Source: Microbacterium sp. APC 3901 (GTDB taxonomy: Bacteria; Actinomycetota; Actinomycetes; Actinomycetales; Microbacteriaceae). From it: a stretch of 64,000 bases of DNA. This document shows, one piece after another, positions 51,321-59,965 of this stretch (its first letter is position 1; each line of letters opens with the position of its first letter). The notes below the pieces were generated by a model that did not search any database, was not told the origin of the DNA, and saw only the letters and a program-made list of their open reading frames with translations. Location of the stretch: assembly GCF_030407765.1 (NCBI RefSeq), contig NZ_JASDCU010000011.1, positions 2,128 to 66,127 of the forward strand, in the 5' to 3' direction. A program made the position numbers and the translations under genes.

Positions 51321-51326
51321 TAGAAT
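51321..51326 (+). promoter_or_regulatory. -10 box TAGAAT of the DUF3040 gene
   Basis: Gives a leader of about 22 nt with AGGGGG 5 nt before ATG 51355. Confidence 0.5.
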
Positions 51327-51354
51327 GGACGGACGAATACCCGAGGGGGACGAA

Positions 51355-51726
51355 ATGCCACTCTCCGAACAGGAGCAGCGTCTGCTCGATGAGATGGAAC
51401 GCCATCTCCTCCACAACGACGCCGATGTCGTCAGTGCGCCGTCAGGCGACCGAGCTCTCAGCTACCGGAACCTCGTCTACGGAGCGCTACTGCTCCTTGC
51501 CGGCGTGGGTGGACTGATCGTCGGAGTCGTGCTCGGAGATGTCTGGGGCGTCGTGGTCGGCGTCATCGGATTCGTCGCCATGCTCGGAGGCGTCATGATC
51601 GCCGTGACCCCCGTCCGCAAACCGCTCACTGCCGTTCCTCGGGAGCGCGCACCCAAGCAGCGGAGTTCAGCATCCTTCATGGATCGCATGAACGATCGAT
51701 GGGATCGCCGCCAAGACGGCAACTGA
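51355..51726 (+). CDS. DUF3040 membrane protein next to mraZ
   Basis: 123 aa. An N-terminal amphipathic helix opens with the DUF3040 hallmark LSEQEQRLLDEMERHL. Two membrane helices follow (LVYGALLLLAGVGGLIVGVV and WGVVVGVIGFVAMLGGVMIA), then a basic cytoplasmic tail (SFMDRMNDRWDRRQDGN). The family is restricted to Actinobacteria and commonly lies just ahead of mraZ in the dcw cluster; function unknown. A perfect 15-bp hairpin ends the unit. Confidence 0.88.
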   Translation: MPLSEQEQRLLDEMERHLLHNDADVVSAPSGDRALSYRNLVYGALLLLAGVGGLIVGVVLGDVWGVVVGVIGFVAMLGGVMIAVTPVRKPLTAVPRERAPKQRSSASFMDRMNDRWDRRQDGN

Positions 51727-51741
51727 CCCCACCTCTTCCTC

Positions 51742-51774
51742 GAAGGCCCGGATGCTCTGAGCATCCGGGCCTTC
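51742..51774 (+). terminator. Terminator after the DUF3040 gene
   Basis: GAAGGCCCGGATGCT/AGCATCCGGGCCTTC, a perfect 15-bp stem with a CTG loop. Confidence 0.88.
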
Positions 51775-51830
51775 GTCGTGTTCGGGCAATGAATCGCCGT
51801 GCGGCTGAGCACTGACGCCGGTCGGGCACC

Positions 51831-51857
51831 CTCCACTGACCCTCCACCTCCCTCCAC
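51831..51857 (-). promoter_or_regulatory. Reverse-oriented GTGGAG repeat triplet upstream of mraZ
   Basis: CTCCAC at 51831-51836, 51842-51847 and 51852-51857 (minus strand GTGGAG), spaced 11 and 10 bp. It mirrors the operator repeats at 51941 and could be a second MraZ binding array. Confidence 0.5.
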
Positions 51858-51933
51858 TCGCTTCATGCCGCGACATCACGCGGATTTTCAGAGTGCTCGG
51901 GAGCTGCAGCCTGGCTGAGGTGCGGATTGATCG

Positions 51934-51939
51934 TAGGTT
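51934..51939 (+). promoter_or_regulatory. -10 box TAGGTT of the mraZ/dcw operon
   Basis: Immediately upstream of the GTGGAG repeats, so transcription would start inside the operator. Confidence 0.5.
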
Positions 51940-51940
51940 T

Positions 51941-51970
51941 GTGGAGGAAAGTGGAGTAAAGTGGGGCGCA
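51941..51970 (+). promoter_or_regulatory. MraZ operator: three 10-bp repeats
   Basis: GTGGAGGAAA, GTGGAGTAAA and GTGGGGCGCA in direct tandem. Regular 10-bp spacing of GTGG-type boxes before mraZ matches known MraZ autoregulatory sites; binding of the ring-shaped MraZ here would repress the dcw operon. Confidence 0.8.
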
Positions 51971-52006
51971 CCTCGAGTTGGCCGGACGGAGAGGGGGTGA
52001 TGGCTG

Positions 52007-52438
52007 ATGTTGCTGGGAACGCATTCTCCGAAGTTGGACGACAAGGGACGGGTCATCCTTCCCGCGAAGTTCCGCGAAGACCTCGGTGGCGGCATCGTCG
52101 TCACCAGAGGGCAGGAACGCTGCCTCTACGTCTTCAGCACGGCCGAGTTCGAGGCGATGCACGAGCGGATCCGTCAGGCGCCGCTCGCGAACAAGCAGGC
52201 GCGTGACTTCATGCGACTGTTCCTCTCCGGTGCGAGTGCGGAGATGCCAGACAGCCAGAACCGCATCACGATCCCCGTCCACCTCCGTCAGTACGCGGGC
52301 CTGCAGAAGGAACTCATCGTCACCGGAGTCGGCGCCCACGCCGAGATCTGGGATGCCGAGAGCTGGAACAGCTACCTCGCAGCCGGCGAGGAGACCTACT
52401 CCGAACTCGAGCAGGAGGTGATTCCGGGACTCTTCTGA
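52007..52438 (+). CDS. mraZ: Transcriptional regulator MraZ
   Basis: 143 aa. Two AbrB-like swapped-hairpin domains: [20 protein letters not shown] at the N-terminus, and [20 protein letters not shown] near residue 80. The DxKGR and DxQNR motifs are the conserved DNA-binding loops. MraZ forms a ring, binds repeats before its own gene and represses the dcw cluster. ATG 52007 has GAGGGGG upstream. First gene of the division and cell wall operon here. Confidence 0.94.
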   Translation: MLLGTHSPKLDDKGRVILPAKFREDLGGGIVVTRGQERCLYVFSTAEFEAMHERIRQAPLANKQARDFMRLFLSGASAEMPDSQNRITIPVHLRQYAGLQKELIVTGVGAHAEIWDAESWNSYLAAGEETYSELEQEVIPGLF

Positions 52439-52555
52439 CCACGGCTGTGATGCCCCGCCGCTCCTGCCCCGACACACTTCCCCGGTGCCGGGTCGTGAAG
52501 CGGAGGGGGATCAGGGCCCTGGTCACCGACATACAGAGGTCACCCGAGAAAGATC

Positions 52556-53494
52556 ATGAACCTCCGCGACATCCACACCCCCGTTCTGCTCGACCGCTGC
52601 GTCGAGCTCCTCGCTCCCGCCCTGCAGGCCGACGGAGCGGTGCTCGTCGATGCCACTCTCGGCATGGGCGGTCACTCAGAGGCGCTGCTCGAGCGGTTCC
52701 CGAACATCCGTCTCGTCGGCCTCGATCGCGACACCGACGCCCTGCGCATCGCGGGGGAGCGTCTCTCTCGCTTCAAGGACCGGATCACACTCGTACACAC
52801 CGTCTACGACGAGATCGGGCTGCACGCCCAGGGTGCGGCCGGCATCCTCTTCGATCTCGGCGTCTCGTCTCTGCAGCTCGACGAAGCAGAGCGCGGCTTC
52901 GCGTACTCCAAAGACGCCCCGCTCGACATGCGGATGGATCAGACGAAGGGCATCACGGCCGCCGAGGTCATCGCGACCTACAACGAGGGCAACCTGCGTC
53001 GTATCTTCGAACGCTACGGCGAGGAGAAGCTCGCCGGTCGTTACGCACGTTTCATCATCGCCGCGCGCGAGAAGAAGCCGATCACCCGATCGGGAGAGCT
53101 CGTCGAGATCCTCCAAGCGGCCACCCCCGCGGCGGCTCAGCGTTCCGGCCACCCCGCCAAGCGCGTCTTCCAGGCTCTGCGCATCGAAGTGAACGCCGAG
53201 CTCAACGTGCTGGCTGACGCGATCCCGTCGGCGATGGATGCTCTCGCGGTCGGTGGGCGCATCGTCGTCATGTCATACCAGTCTCTCGAGGATCGACTCG
53301 TGAAGCAGGCCTTCGCCGCCGGCGCCGCCTCGACCGCACCGCGGGGCCTGCCTGTCGAGCTGCCGGAGCACGCACCCCGATTCCGCATCATCACCAAGGG
53401 AGCCGAGCTCGCCGATGACGACGAGCGGGCTCGGAACCCCCGCGCCATTCCGGTCAGACTGCGTGCCGCAGAGAAAGTGCGGGAGAGCTCATGA
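52556..53494 (+). CDS. rsmH: 16S rRNA (cytosine(1402)-N4)-methyltransferase
   Basis: 312 aa (also called MraW). N4-methylates C1402 of 16S rRNA in the decoding centre using [16 protein letters not shown] is followed by the SAM loop [18 protein letters not shown] (about residue 31) and [32 protein letters not shown] and [14 protein letters not shown] are also diagnostic. The TGA stop overlaps the ATG of ftsL. A 117-bp gap separates it from mraZ, with no other feature seen. Confidence 0.95.
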   Translation: MNLRDIHTPVLLDRCVELLAPALQADGAVLVDATLGMGGHSEALLERFPNIRLVGLDRDTDALRIAGERLSRFKDRITLVHTVYDEIGLHAQGAAGILFDLGVSSLQLDEAERGFAYSKDAPLDMRMDQTKGITAAEVIATYNEGNLRRIFERYGEEKLAGRYARFIIAAREKKPITRSGELVEILQAATPAAAQRSGHPAKRVFQALRIEVNAELNVLADAIPSAMDALAVGGRIVVMSYQSLEDRLVKQAFAAGAASTAPRGLPVELPEHAPRFRIITKGAELADDDERARNPRAIPVRLRAAEKVRESS

Positions 53495-54066
53495 GCCTGA
53501 ACGTCGCAGCTCCGAAGTCCAGGGCACTGCCCGGCGCGCCGGAGCGCGCTCCTCGGCGACGACTCGAGCCGGTGACCGGCACCCCGGTCCGCCGAAAGCC
53601 GAAGCTCGGCTACGCGATCGCGGCACTGGCCGGGGCCATGATCATCGGAGCCGTGCAGATCGGACTCTCGCTGGCGATCACGCAGGACTCGTTCGTCCTG
53701 GCCGGCCTGTCTGCGCAGCAGCACGAGCTCGACCTGCACGCCAATGCCCTGCAGGAGGACCTCACGGGAACGAGCTCGCCCCAGTCCCTCGCTGCCAGCG
53801 CCGCGTCGCTCGGCATGGTCGTCGCAGGCGCTCCGTCCTATCTTCGGCTCAGCGATGGCGCCGTCTTCGGTCAGGGAACCGGTGCGACCGGCTCGTCGAC
53901 GATCGACCCCAACGGTGCGGGCGCCGTGAGCAACTCCCTGCTGAACGATGTGCCGGTCAACCCCTCGACGGCAGACGACGCCGTGCCCGAAGGGACGGCG
54001 GGGCAGTCCGCGCAGGAGCTCCCGCCCGCGATCACCGACGGGCTTCCGAGCCCAAGCACCCGCTAG
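53491..54066 (+). CDS. ftsL: FtsL-like cell division protein
   Basis: 191 aa. A basic cytoplasmic N-terminus ([20 protein letters not shown]) is followed by one membrane helix ([20 protein letters not shown], residues ~40-59). A leucine-zipper-like segment ([20 protein letters not shown]) and a Pro/Ser/Thr-rich extracytoplasmic tail follow. Sequence identity within FtsL is low; the call rests on topology and position between rsmH and ftsI. It probably assembles with FtsB (DivIC) and FtsQ. Coupled to rsmH by an ATGA overlap. Confidence 0.8.
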   Translation: MSLNVAAPKSRALPGAPERAPRRRLEPVTGTPVRRKPKLGYAIAALAGAMIIGAVQIGLSLAITQDSFVLAGLSAQQHELDLHANALQEDLTGTSSPQSLAASAASLGMVVAGAPSYLRLSDGAVFGQGTGATGSSTIDPNGAGAVSNSLLNDVPVNPSTADDAVPEGTAGQSAQELPPAITDGLPSPSTR

Positions 54067-54105
54067 TCGAATCCGCCCACCACCCAGACCTGACGGAGAG
54101 AGTCC

Positions 54106-55887
54106 ATGACGACACGAGCAACCCGCACGCCGCGGCGACGCACGGTCGTCGCGCTCGCGGTGATCCTGGCGATCCTGGCGGCATTCGTCGTGCGTCTCGT
54201 CGACATCCAGGTGGTGAAGGCGGACGAGCACGTCGCCCAGTCGCTCGAGTTCATCGCGCACCGCACCTCCATTCCGGGCGAGCGCGGTTCCGTGGTCGAC
54301 AGCGAGGGATCGGTGCTCGCCGAGAGCGTGATGGTCTATGACGCGCAGCTCAGCCCCCAGGTCATCCGGCTGCTGGAGGAGGACGAGAAGAATCCACCGA
54401 AGCTGCCGTGGGCCGAGGCATCGACCCGCATCGCCGAGATCATGGGCATCGATGCCGACGACCTGCGCGAAGAGGTCGCAGCGAAGCTCGCGGAGAACCC
54501 TGATTCGCAGTACCTCCCGCTGGTCAAGGGGCTCAGCACCGAGAAGTACATCGAACTCCGTGAGCTCAAGGTGTCGTCGTACCTCCAGATGACGCCGCGC
54601 GAGGTTCGGGTCTACCCGAACGGAGCTGTGGCGGGAAACCTCCTGGGCTACCTCGACGGAACGGGCACCGCGCAGACCGGCGTCGAGAAGATGGACGAGA
54701 AGTGTCTCGCTCCGACCGACGGTGAAGAGTCGTATCGCACAGGCAAGAACAACGTCGTCATCCCCGGCAGTGAGAGCAGGGTGGATGCCGTCGACGGCGG
54801 CACCGTGCAGCTCACGGTCAACAGTGATCTGCAGTGGTACATGCAGCAGATGATCGCCGAAGAGGCGCAGATGCAGGGTGCGAAGGGCGGCACCGTCACC
54901 GTGGTCGAGGTCGGCACCGGCAAGATCCGCGCGGCGGCCGAGTGGCCGACCATGGACCCCAACGATCTCGACGCGTCGTCGCCGGAGACCTGGACCAGCA
55001 AGCTCTTCACCTACCCGTTCGAGCCGGGGTCGACCTTCAAGGCGGTGACCGCTGCGGCCGTCATGGAGAACGCCGGCGTGACCATGACGAGTCCGACCGT
55101 GTCGGCGTCCTCGCATGAGAAGTTCGACAACGGTGCGGTGATCAACGACGCATTCGTCCACCCCACGTTCCAGTACACCCTTGCCGGAGCGCTGATCGAC
55201 TCCTCGAACGTCGCACTGTCGAAGTTCGGCACCATGGTGAGTCCCGACGTCCGGCACGATTACCTCGAGCGCTTCGGCGTGGGGGACACGACGATCGGGT
55301 TCCCCAACGAGACGTCCGGGGAGATCCACCCCACCAGCGAGTGGGACAACCAGTCGCTGTACACGACCACCTTCGGTCAGTACTTCACGGTCACCGCCCC
55401 CCAGCTCGCCGGTGCGTATCAGGCGATCGCGAACGGTGGTGAGAAGATCGGCCTCTCGCTGGTCGAGTCGTGCACGGCGCCCGATGGCACGGTGGTCACG
55501 CCGGAGGCGCCCGCGTCTGAGCAGATTGTCAAGCCCGAGACCGCAGCCGACCTGACGCGCATGCTCGAGAACGTCGCCGTGCAGGGCGGGAACGCCGATC
55601 GCATCCAGGTGCCCGGCTACCGTGTGACGAGCAAGACGGGTACCGCGCAGATCCCCGACGGCAAGGGCGGATACAAGTCGGGCGTGTACTACACGAGCAT
55701 GGTGGGCTTCGCGCCGGTCGACGATCCGCAGTACGTCGTGGTGGTGACTCTCGACGAGCCGACTAGAGTTGCATCGTCTGCTGCTACCGCTTCTGCCTTC
55801 CAGAAGGCGATGACCCAGACCATGAAGACCTACCGCGTGATGCCGTCCTCCAGCCCGATGGACGCACTGCTTCCCAAGTTCGAATAG
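54106..55887 (+). CDS. ftsI: Septal peptidoglycan transpeptidase FtsI (PBP3/PbpB)
   Basis: 593 aa, class B penicillin-binding protein. A short basic N-terminus and one TM helix (VVALAVILAILAAFVVRLVD) anchor it. The pedestal domain begins IPGERGSVVDSEGSVLAES. The transpeptidase domain has SxxK in EPGSTFKAV (Ser309-Lys312), SxN in DSSNVAL (about 366-368) and KTG in SKTGTAQ (510-512). It crosslinks septal peptidoglycan with FtsW. GGAGAG precedes ATG 54106. Followed after 28 bp by murF: murE, usually next, is absent. Confidence 0.94.
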   Translation: MTTRATRTPRRRTVVALAVILAILAAFVVRLVDIQVVKADEHVAQSLEFIAHRTSIPGERGSVVDSEGSVLAESVMVYDAQLSPQVIRLLEEDEKNPPKLPWAEASTRIAEIMGIDADDLREEVAAKLAENPDSQYLPLVKGLSTEKYIELRELKVSSYLQMTPREVRVYPNGAVAGNLLGYLDGTGTAQTGVEKMDEKCLAPTDGEESYRTGKNNVVIPGSESRVDAVDGGTVQLTVNSDLQWYMQQMIAEEAQMQGAKGGTVTVVEVGTGKIRAAAEWPTMDPNDLDASSPETWTSKLFTYPFEPGSTFKAVTAAAVMENAGVTMTSPTVSASSHEKFDNGAVINDAFVHPTFQYTLAGALIDSSNVALSKFGTMVSPDVRHDYLERFGVGDTTIGFPNETSGEIHPTSEWDNQSLYTTTFGQYFTVTAPQLAGAYQAIANGGEKIGLSLVESCTAPDGTVVTPEAPASEQIVKPETAADLTRMLENVAVQGGNADRIQVPGYRVTSKTGTAQIPDGKGGYKSGVYYTSMVGFAPVDDPQYVVVVTLDEPTRVASSAATASAFQKAMTQTMKTYRVMPSSSPMDALLPKFE

Positions 55888-55915
55888 TCGGCGCCCTGCC
55901 GCGCCTGGAGACGTC

Positions 55916-57328
55916 ATGATCGCCCTGTCGCTTGCCGAGATCGCCGCCGTCGTCGGGGGTGATCTCCGCCTCGCCGGTTCTTCGACCGCAGACACCGTCA
56001 TCGACGGTGTCGTCGACACCGACTCACGCAACATGGCGCCCGGATCCGTCTTCGTCGCGAAGCCCGGAGCGGAGACCGACGGGCATCGATTCGTCGGGTC
56101 GGCGCTGGCTGCCGGCGCCGCGCTCGCGATCGTCGAGCACGTGGTCGATGAGGAGATCGCCCAGATCGTCGTGACCGACGTCATCGTCGCTCTCGCCGAC
56201 CTCGCTCGCGAGGTCGTCGTGCGCGTGCGCGCAGCGGGAGAGCTCAAGATCGTCGGAATCACCGGGTCGAACGGCAAGACGACGACGAAGAACTTCCTCG
56301 CCCGCATCCTCGCCGACGAGGGCGAGACCGTCGCACCCATCAACTCGTACAACAACGAGGTGGGCGCACCGGTCACCATGCTGCGCGTCACGTACGACAC
56401 GCGTTTCCTGGTCAGCGAGTTCGGCGCGGACGCGCCGGGGAGCATCGCCCGCCTCGCCGGACTCGTCGAGCCGGACGTCGCGGTGGTGCTGATGGTCGGA
56501 ATGGCTCACGCCGGCGGCTTCGGCGGCATCGAGGCGACGGCCAAGGCCAAATCCGAGCTGGTGGCCGCTGCGCGGCCCTCAGGCACAGCTGTGCTCAACA
56601 TCGACGACTCCCGTGTGGCGGCGATGGGCGATCTCGCCGAGTCGCGGGGGATGCAGGTCGTCAGCTTCGGCCAGGGTGCCACGGCAGACGTGCAGGCCCA
56701 CGATCTCGAGGTCACCGCGTCCGGCACCTCATGCATCGTCGAAGCGATGGGGGAGGCACTGCCCCTGCGCCTGCAGGTGCTCGGCGCGCACCACGTCGGC
56801 AACGCGCTGGCGGCCATCGCCGCCTCGACGGTGCTCGGCGTGTCGGCGGCCGACGCCATCGCGCGTCTCGAGACGGTCGAGATCGCGGAGCGCTGGCGCA
56901 TGCAGCCTATGGGCAGCGACCGGGTGCGCATCATCAACGACGCCTACAACGCCAGCCCCGACTCCATGGCTGCGGCGCTGCGCACTCTGGCGCAGATCAC
57001 CGGCCCGGAGGAGCGGACGGTCGCGGTGCTCGGCGCCATGAGCGAGCTCGGTGAGACCGCCGGTGAGGAGCACGACCGGATCGGGCTGCTGGCCGTGCGG
57101 CTGAACATCCAGCGGATCGTCGTCGTGGGTCCTGAGGCCCGCCGGCTCTACATCTCGGCCATCGGCGAAGGCTCCTGGGACAGTGAGGCCATCTTCTTCC
57201 CCGACCAGGACGCAGCGTTCGACTACCTGCGCACCGAACTCCGCGACGGCGACCGCGTGCTCGTGAAGTCCTCCAATTCCGTGGGCCTCCGGCACCTCGG
57301 CGATCGTCTGGGAGAATTGTTCTCGTGA
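55916..57328 (+). CDS. murF: UDP-N-acetylmuramoyl-tripeptide--D-alanyl-D-alanine ligase
   Basis: 470 aa. Adds D-Ala-D-Ala to the UDP-MurNAc-tripeptide. Mur ligase fold: N-terminal substrate domain (IDGVVDTDSRNMAPGSVFVA), ATP loop GITGSNGKTTTKNFLAR (about residues 114-130), central NSYNNEVGAPVTML and SEFGADAPGSI typical of MurF, and C-terminal INDAYNASPDSMAAALRTL. The spelling of these motifs identifies MurF rather than MurE. The stop overlaps the GTG of mraY. Confidence 0.94.
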   Translation: MIALSLAEIAAVVGGDLRLAGSSTADTVIDGVVDTDSRNMAPGSVFVAKPGAETDGHRFVGSALAAGAALAIVEHVVDEEIAQIVVTDVIVALADLAREVVVRVRAAGELKIVGITGSNGKTTTKNFLARILADEGETVAPINSYNNEVGAPVTMLRVTYDTRFLVSEFGADAPGSIARLAGLVEPDVAVVLMVGMAHAGGFGGIEATAKAKSELVAAARPSGTAVLNIDDSRVAAMGDLAESRGMQVVSFGQGATADVQAHDLEVTASGTSCIVEAMGEALPLRLQVLGAHHVGNALAAIAASTVLGVSAADAIARLETVEIAERWRMQPMGSDRVRIINDAYNASPDSMAAALRTLAQITGPEERTVAVLGAMSELGETAGEEHDRIGLLAVRLNIQRIVVVGPEARRLYISAIGEGSWDSEAIFFPDQDAAFDYLRTELRDGDRVLVKSSNSVGLRHLGDRLGELFS

Positions 57329-58437
57329 GATCTCTCATCATGGCGGCTGCCATCTCGCTCGCCTTCACCCTCTTCCTGACTCCCGTCTTCCTCCGGCTCT
57401 TCCGCAAGTGGGGCTGGGGGCAGGTCATCCGCACGCCCGAGGCGATCGAGAACCCGAACCACGAGGCGAAGCGCGGAACACCCACCATGGGTGGCGTGAT
57501 CTTCATCGTCGGCACCATGGTCGGCTACTTCACCGGCACGTACGTCGGTGGCGGCACCCCCGCGCTGTCCGCGCTTCTCGTCATCTGGCTGATGGTGGGC
57601 TTCGGAGCCGTCGGCTTCATCGACGACTACATGAAGGTGCGCAGCCAGCGCAGCCTCGGTCTCTCGGGCTGGCGCAAGATCATCGGCCAGCTCGTCGTGA
57701 TCATCCCGTTCGGCATCGTCGCCCTGAACTTCCCGAACGCGTTCGATCAGACTCCGGCATCCGGGTCGATCTCGCTGTTCCGCGACATCCCCTGGCTCAA
57801 CCTCTTCGCCTTCACGGCGATCCTCGGCTGGGCGCTGTACCTGCTCTGGATCTCCGTCATCGGCGTCGCGACGTCGAACAGCGTCAACCTCACGGACGGT
57901 CTCGACGGTCTCGCCGCAGGCGCCGGAGTCATCGTCGTCGGCGCCTACAGCCTGATCGCCTTCTGGCAGTTCAAGCAGTCGTGCGTGGGAGAGGGAGTGG
58001 AGACGGCCGCACTGGGCGGATGCTACGAAGTGCGCGATCCGTTCAGCCTGGCGATCATCGCCGCGTCGTTCGCCGCGAGTCTGATCGGTTTCCTCTGGTG
58101 GAACGCCCCCAAGGCCAAGGTCTTCATGGGCGATGTCGGATCCATGGCGATCGGCGGCGTCATCACCGCCATGGCGATCCTCACCCGCACCGAACTGCTG
58201 CTTCTCGTGATCGCCGGCGTCTTCGTCCTCGCCTCCGGGTCTGTGATCCTCCAGCGCGCCTACTTCAAGATCACCCGTGGCAAGCGGCTGTTCCTGATGA
58301 GCCCCTTCCATCATCATCTCGAGATGCGTGGGTGGTCGGAGGTGACGATCGTGGTCCGCATGTGGATCATCGCGGGTCTCCTCGCGATCTCGGCGGTCGG
58401 TCTCTTCTACGTGGAGTGGCTGACACGTGTCGACTGA
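57325..58437 (+). CDS. mraY: Phospho-N-acetylmuramoyl-pentapeptide transferase
   Basis: 370 aa with about ten membrane helices. Transfers phospho-MurNAc-pentapeptide to undecaprenyl phosphate to make lipid I. Conserved cytoplasmic motifs: KRGTPTMGGVIFI, GFIDDYMKVRSQRSLGL (Asp-Asp), SVNLTDGLDGLAAG, KVFMGDVGSMAIGG and LMSPFHHHLEMRGW. The GTG start overlaps the murF stop (GTGA), and the end overlaps the murD start by 11 nt. Confidence 0.96.
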   Translation: MRSLIMAAAISLAFTLFLTPVFLRLFRKWGWGQVIRTPEAIENPNHEAKRGTPTMGGVIFIVGTMVGYFTGTYVGGGTPALSALLVIWLMVGFGAVGFIDDYMKVRSQRSLGLSGWRKIIGQLVVIIPFGIVALNFPNAFDQTPASGSISLFRDIPWLNLFAFTAILGWALYLLWISVIGVATSNSVNLTDGLDGLAAGAGVIVVGAYSLIAFWQFKQSCVGEGVETAALGGCYEVRDPFSLAIIAASFAASLIGFLWWNAPKAKVFMGDVGSMAIGGVITAMAILTRTELLLLVIAGVFVLASGSVILQRAYFKITRGKRLFLMSPFHHHLEMRGWSEVTIVVRMWIIAGLLAISAVGLFYVEWLTRVD

Positions 58438-59965
58438 GGCGAGGCTCGCGACGCTCACGAGCTGGAGCTCCGACTGGTCGGATCTGCGCGTGGCCGTTCT
58501 CGGACTCTCCATGACCGGGTTCTCGGTGGCCGACACGCTCACCGAACTCGGTGCGGATGTGCTGGTCCTGTCGGAATCCGCGGACGAGGAGTATGCCAAG
58601 CTCCTGCCGGTGATCGGCGCCAGGCTCGAGCTCGGGCCTCTCGACCGGGTTCCCGAGACACTGACGGAGTTCGCGCCGGAGGTCGTCATCGCCTCTCCGG
58701 GTTTCGCTCCCTCGCACCCCGTGATCCGCTGGACGCAGGAGTCCGGTATCGCGCTCTGGGGCGACGTCGAGCTCGCGTGGCGCGTGCGTGACAAAGTGCC
58801 TCGCCCGGATGGCTCTCCCGCCGACTGGGTGCTCATCACCGGCACCAACGGCAAGACCACCACGACTCAGCTCACCGCTTCCCTTCTGGTCGAAGGCGGA
58901 CTGCGCGCAGCACCCTGCGGAAACATCGGGGTGCCGGTCCTCGATGCGGTGCGCGACCCGGCGGGCTTCGATGCGCTCGTCGTCGAGCTGTCGAGCCATC
59001 AGCTCTGGTATCTCGGGCTGTCCCGGGCCGAGGGCGAGCTGTATCCGCATGCCTCTGTGTGCCTGAACCTCGCCGACGACCATCTGGTGTGGCACGGGAG
59101 CGCGCGCGCGTACCGCGACGCGAAGGCCCTCGTCTACCGCAACACCCGTGTCGCCTGCGTCTACAACAAAGCCGACGAGGCGACGAGGACCATGGTCGAG
59201 GAGGCCGAGGTCGTCGAGGGGGCGCGCGCGATCGGCTTCGATCTCGGCATCCCCGGTCCCAGCGACATCGGTGTCGTGGAGGGGCTGCTCGTCGATCGCG
59301 CGTTCCTGGACGACCGTGCACGCAGCGCCCTCGAGCTCACGACCGTCGCGGACCTTCAGAAGGCCGGCCTCGCCGCGCCGCACATCGTGCAGAACATCCT
59401 GGCGGCGAGTGCTCTCGCCCGCTCGCTGGGCGTCGAGCCCGAGGCCATCCACTCCGCGCTGCAGTCCTTCCGGCTCGACGAGCATCGGATCCAGATCATC
59501 GCCCGACACGGTGGCATCACCTGGGTGGATGACTCCAAGGCGACCAACCCTCATGCGGCCGCTTCATCGCTTCGCGCCTACCCCGGCGCGGTGTGGGTCG
59601 TCGGCGGCGATCTCAAGGGCGTCGACATCGGTGATCTGGTCGCGACGGTCGGTACGACCGCCCGTGCGGCCGTGATCATCGGAGTGGAGCGCGCAGCCGT
59701 CGTCGCGGCATTCGAGCGACACGCGCCGCAGGTTCCGGTGTTCGAGGTGGATGCTGGCGAGACTGGTCAGGTCATGAATCGCGTGGTGGAGATCGCCGCG
59801 GGGATCGTCGAAGACGAGGGAACAGTTCTGCTGGCCCCCGCGGCGGCCTCCTTCGATCAGTTCTCCAGCTATGCGGATCGAGGGCACCGCTTCGCCGAAG
59901 CGGTGCGGGACTGGATAGACCGGGGGAGCGGCGATGACGCAGGTCGAACGCCCCCACCGCTCTGA
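58427..59965 (+). CDS. murD: UDP-N-acetylmuramoylalanine--D-glutamate ligase
   Basis: 512 aa. Adds D-Glu to UDP-MurNAc-L-Ala. N-terminal Rossmann domain RVAVLGLSMTGFSVADTL, ATP loop ITGTNGKTTTTQLTASLL (about residues 138-156), LSSHQLWYL and the C-terminal DDSKATNPHAAASSL. GTG 58427 has GGAG about 9 nt upstream and overlaps the mraY end. About 30 nt of its 3' end overlap the ftsW start. Confidence 0.94.
   Translation: MSTEARLATLTSWSSDWSDLRVAVLGLSMTGFSVADTLTELGADVLVLSESADEEYAKLLPVIGARLELGPLDRVPETLTEFAPEVVIASPGFAPSHPVIRWTQESGIALWGDVELAWRVRDKVPRPDGSPADWVLITGTNGKTTTTQLTASLLVEGGLRAAPCGNIGVPVLDAVRDPAGFDALVVELSSHQLWYLGLSRAEGELYPHASVCLNLADDHLVWHGSARAYRDAKALVYRNTRVACVYNKADEATRTMVEEAEVVEGARAIGFDLGIPGPSDIGVVEGLLVDRAFLDDRARSALELTTVADLQKAGLAAPHIVQNILAASALARSLGVEPEAIHSALQSFRLDEHRIQIIARHGGITWVDDSKATNPHAAASSLRAYPGAVWVVGGDLKGVDIGDLVATVGTTARAAVIIGVERAAVVAAFERHAPQVPVFEVDAGETGQVMNRVVEIAAGIVEDEGTVLLAPAAASFDQFSSYADRGHRFAEAVRDWIDRGSGDDAGRTPPPL

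Noticed and set aside
53137..56445. 1102-codon open frame on the minus strand opposite rsmH-ftsL-ftsI-murF
   Set aside because: It is the antisense shadow of four well-conserved dcw genes. High GC removes stop codons from the opposite strand; composition is Arg/His/Asp-rich with no domain.
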